64,000 bases of DNA from Stieleria mannarensis (lineage in GTDB: Bacteria > Planctomycetota > Planctomycetia > Pirellulales > Pirellulaceae). The notes under the pieces were generated by a model. That model was given only the letters and a program-made list of their open reading frames with translations. It was not told where the DNA came from and ran no database searches. Shown in pieces: positions 62,624 to 64,000 of the stretch. Location of the stretch: the NCBI RefSeq assembly GCF_014154935.1, contig NZ_JACEHH010000029.1, positions 1-64,000 of the forward strand, in the 5' to 3' direction. How positions within the stretch are numbered: the first letter of the stretch is position 1; the number at the start of each line of letters is the position of its first letter. Position numbers and translations under genes: made by a program.

Positions 62624-64000
62624 ATGCTTGAAAAACTGCGAATCATGTTCACCATCCCCGAGTTGCGGAAGAAAATCTTCCTGACCCTGGGATTGCTGGC
62701 CATTTACCGGATCGGTTTCCACATCCCGCTGCCGATGGTGGACAACGCCCCGACCGATTCCGCCGGCGGAGGCGCGGCCGACTTTTTGGAAAAGGTCAGT
62801 CTGTTCGCCGCCAGCGACCTGCGTCAGTTGACGATCTTCGGCCTGGGCATCATGCCCTACATTTCCGCGTCGATCATTCTGCAGCTGCTCGGGACCACCG
62901 TCCCCGCGCTGGCGGAGCTGAAAAAGGAAGGCCAAGCCGGTCAGAAGAAGATCAACGAATACACGCGTTACTTGACCGTCGGCATCTGTCTGGTCCAAAG
63001 CTGGATCTACGTCTCGGTCATGCTGTCGGCCAGCGGTCCGGGCGGCGGCAACATCAACGCCAACTTCTTGAACGAAGCCGGCACGGGACTGTATTTGCCC
63101 TGGCAATTCGTCGCCGTCGCGGTGATGACCTGCGGCAGTGTGTTCCTGATGTGGCTGGGCGAGCAGATCGACGAGCACGGGATCGGCAACGGGATCAGTT
63201 TGTTGATCATGGCCGGGATTCTGGCCCAGATGCCCAAAGCGTTGTACGAATTGATCCGCAACATGGAAACCCAATTGACCGGGCTGAGCCGTGGTCAGGT
63301 CGGGATCGAGACCTTGATCTTGCTGTTTGTGCTGTTCATCGGGGTGGTCGTCGGCGTGGTGTTCATCACGCTGGGGCAACGCAAGATCCCGACGCAATCG
63401 GCAAAGTTCACCCGCGGACGAAAAGTCTACGGCGGCACGCGGCAACACCTGCCGTTGCGAATCAACCAGGCCGGCGTGATGCCGATCATTTTCGCCAGCA
63501 GTTTGTTGATGATTCCCGGCGTGTTCTTTGGATTGTTGGCCGGTGCGTTTGAAACCGGCGGTGCGATCTTTAAAGGCCTGAACCTGGTCAGTTTGACGAT
63601 GCAAGACCAGGCGTCTTACTTCTTCAACCTGTTGTACGTCGCGCTGATCTTCTTCTTCTGTTACTTCTGGACGGCGATCACGTTCAACCCGAAAGAGATC
63701 TCCGACAACCTGCGTGACAGCGGCACGTTCATTCCCGGGTATCGACCGGGCAAGCGGACCACCGACTACCTGGAAAAGGTGATGGTCCGGATCACCTACG
63801 TCGGTGCCGGCTTCCTGTCGATCGTCGCGATCGTGCCCACGATCGTTTATGGTTCGCTGGGCGTGCCGTATTCGATCGCCGGGTTCTACGGCGGGACGGG
63901 ATTGTTGATCGCGGTCAGCGTGGCCTTTGACTTGGTCCAAAAGATCGACAGTCACTTGGTCATGCGAAACTACCGCGGCTTGCTCGAGGGCGCCGGTGGT
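62624..64000 (+). CDS. secY: protein translocase subunit SecY (3' end cut by window)
   Basis: 459 codons are present and no stop is reached. The start ATG 62624 gives MLEKLRIMFTIPELRKKIFL, typical of SecY. Recognisable are IYRIGFHIPLP, FGLGIMPYISASIILQLL, DEHGIGNGISLLIMAGI, RINQAGVMPIIFASSLLMIP, and FNPKEISDNLRDSGTFIPGY with RPGKRTTDYL (the ribosome- and SecA-contacting loop). About nine of ten membrane helices lie inside the window. SecY forms the membrane channel with SecE and SecG. The usual followers (adk, map, infA, rpmJ) lie beyond the edge. Confidence 0.96.
   Translation, partial: MLEKLRIMFTIPELRKKIFLTLGLLAIYRIGFHIPLPMVDNAPTDSAGGGAADFLEKVSLFAASDLRQLTIFGLGIMPYISASIILQLLGTTVPALAELKKEGQAGQKKINEYTRYLTVGICLVQSWIYVSVMLSASGPGGGNINANFLNEAGTGLYLPWQFVAVAVMTCGSVFLMWLGEQIDEHGIGNGISLLIMAGILAQMPKALYELIRNMETQLTGLSRGQVGIETLILLFVLFIGVVVGVVFITLGQRKIPTQSAKFTRGRKVYGGTRQHLPLRINQAGVMPIIFASSLLMIPGVFFGLLAGAFETGGAIFKGLNLVSLTMQDQASYFFNLLYVALIFFFCYFWTAITFNPKEISDNLRDSGTFIPGYRPGKRTTDYLEKVMVRITYVGAGFLSIVAIVPTIVYGSLGVPYSIAGFYGGTGLLIAVSVAFDLVQKIDSHLVMRNYRGLLEGAGG

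Noticed and set aside
62414-63955. 513-codon minus-strand frame opposite secY
   Set aside because: It is antisense to an unmistakable secY gene; Asp/Gln/Arg-rich composition is typical of shadow frames.

Overview
The window looks like a chromosome segment of a planctomycete of the Rhodopirellula/Stieleria type (Pirellulaceae). The reasons are the GC-rich sequence; several proteins with twin-arginine leaders of the RRQFLQ kind (a sugar isomerase-like protein and a Gfo/Idh/MocA oxidoreductase); a sigma factor beginning SDVTRIL next to a Ser/Thr kinase with TPR-like repeats; FHA-domain signalling proteins; an EF-hand membrane protein; and many short intergenic palindromes. The genus is an inference from general family knowledge; no search was run.

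Layout. 0.4-8.1 kb (minus strand): a secreted NHL-repeat protein, an RtcB-family RNA ligase, a TPR/CHAT protein whose catalytic cysteine appears to be lost, and a UxaA/GarD-type sugar-acid dehydratase. 8.3-10.5 kb: sucC-sucD. 10.7-13.0 kb: two TIM-barrel sugar isomerase/epimerase-like genes and a conserved unknown. 13.3-19.8 kb: a divergent Hsp70 with a long disordered tail, then a VWA protein, a histidine kinase and an OmpR-type regulator in one probable operon. 20-30 kb: a Tat-exported isomerase-like protein, a double-TM2 protein, a P-II protein behind a near-perfect sigma-54 promoter, a Tat-exported oxidoreductase, a trypsin-like protease with a nearby stand-alone copy of its N-terminal domain, a CYTH-like protein, an FHA-GGDEF cyclase and an OmpH/Skp-like protein.

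30.3-37.6 kb: pdxH, then on the minus strand a compact hydrogenase operon hoxE-hoxF-hoxU-hoxY-hoxH, a maturation protease, hypA and hypB. This encodes a bidirectional NAD-linked [NiFe] hydrogenase (group 3d type). The diaphorase module (HoxEFU) would exchange electrons with NAD(H), HoxYH would carry the nickel site, and HypA, HypB and the protease would act in maturation. hypCDEF are not in the window. 38.2-50.7 kb: an MBL hydrolase, an ECF sigma factor plus Ser/Thr kinase, an EF-hand membrane protein, three tandem 110-bp MITE-like elements, a second sigma factor overlapping a second kinase tail to tail, a decayed SDR gene, thiL, acylphosphatase, an FHA-GAF-PP2C phosphatase and trigger factor.

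50.9-64 kb: tRNA-Gly(GCC) with a terminator, a repeat-rich island, a small membrane protein, then the S10-spc ribosomal operon from rpsJ to rplO and secY (cut by the window edge). Notable points there are a GTG-started rpsJ, a 62-bp rpsC/rplP overlap, no rpmD, and an rpsE whose only start that preserves the N-terminal extension is ATT. Intergenic regions are unusually rich in short repeat families, which recur throughout and are listed individually.
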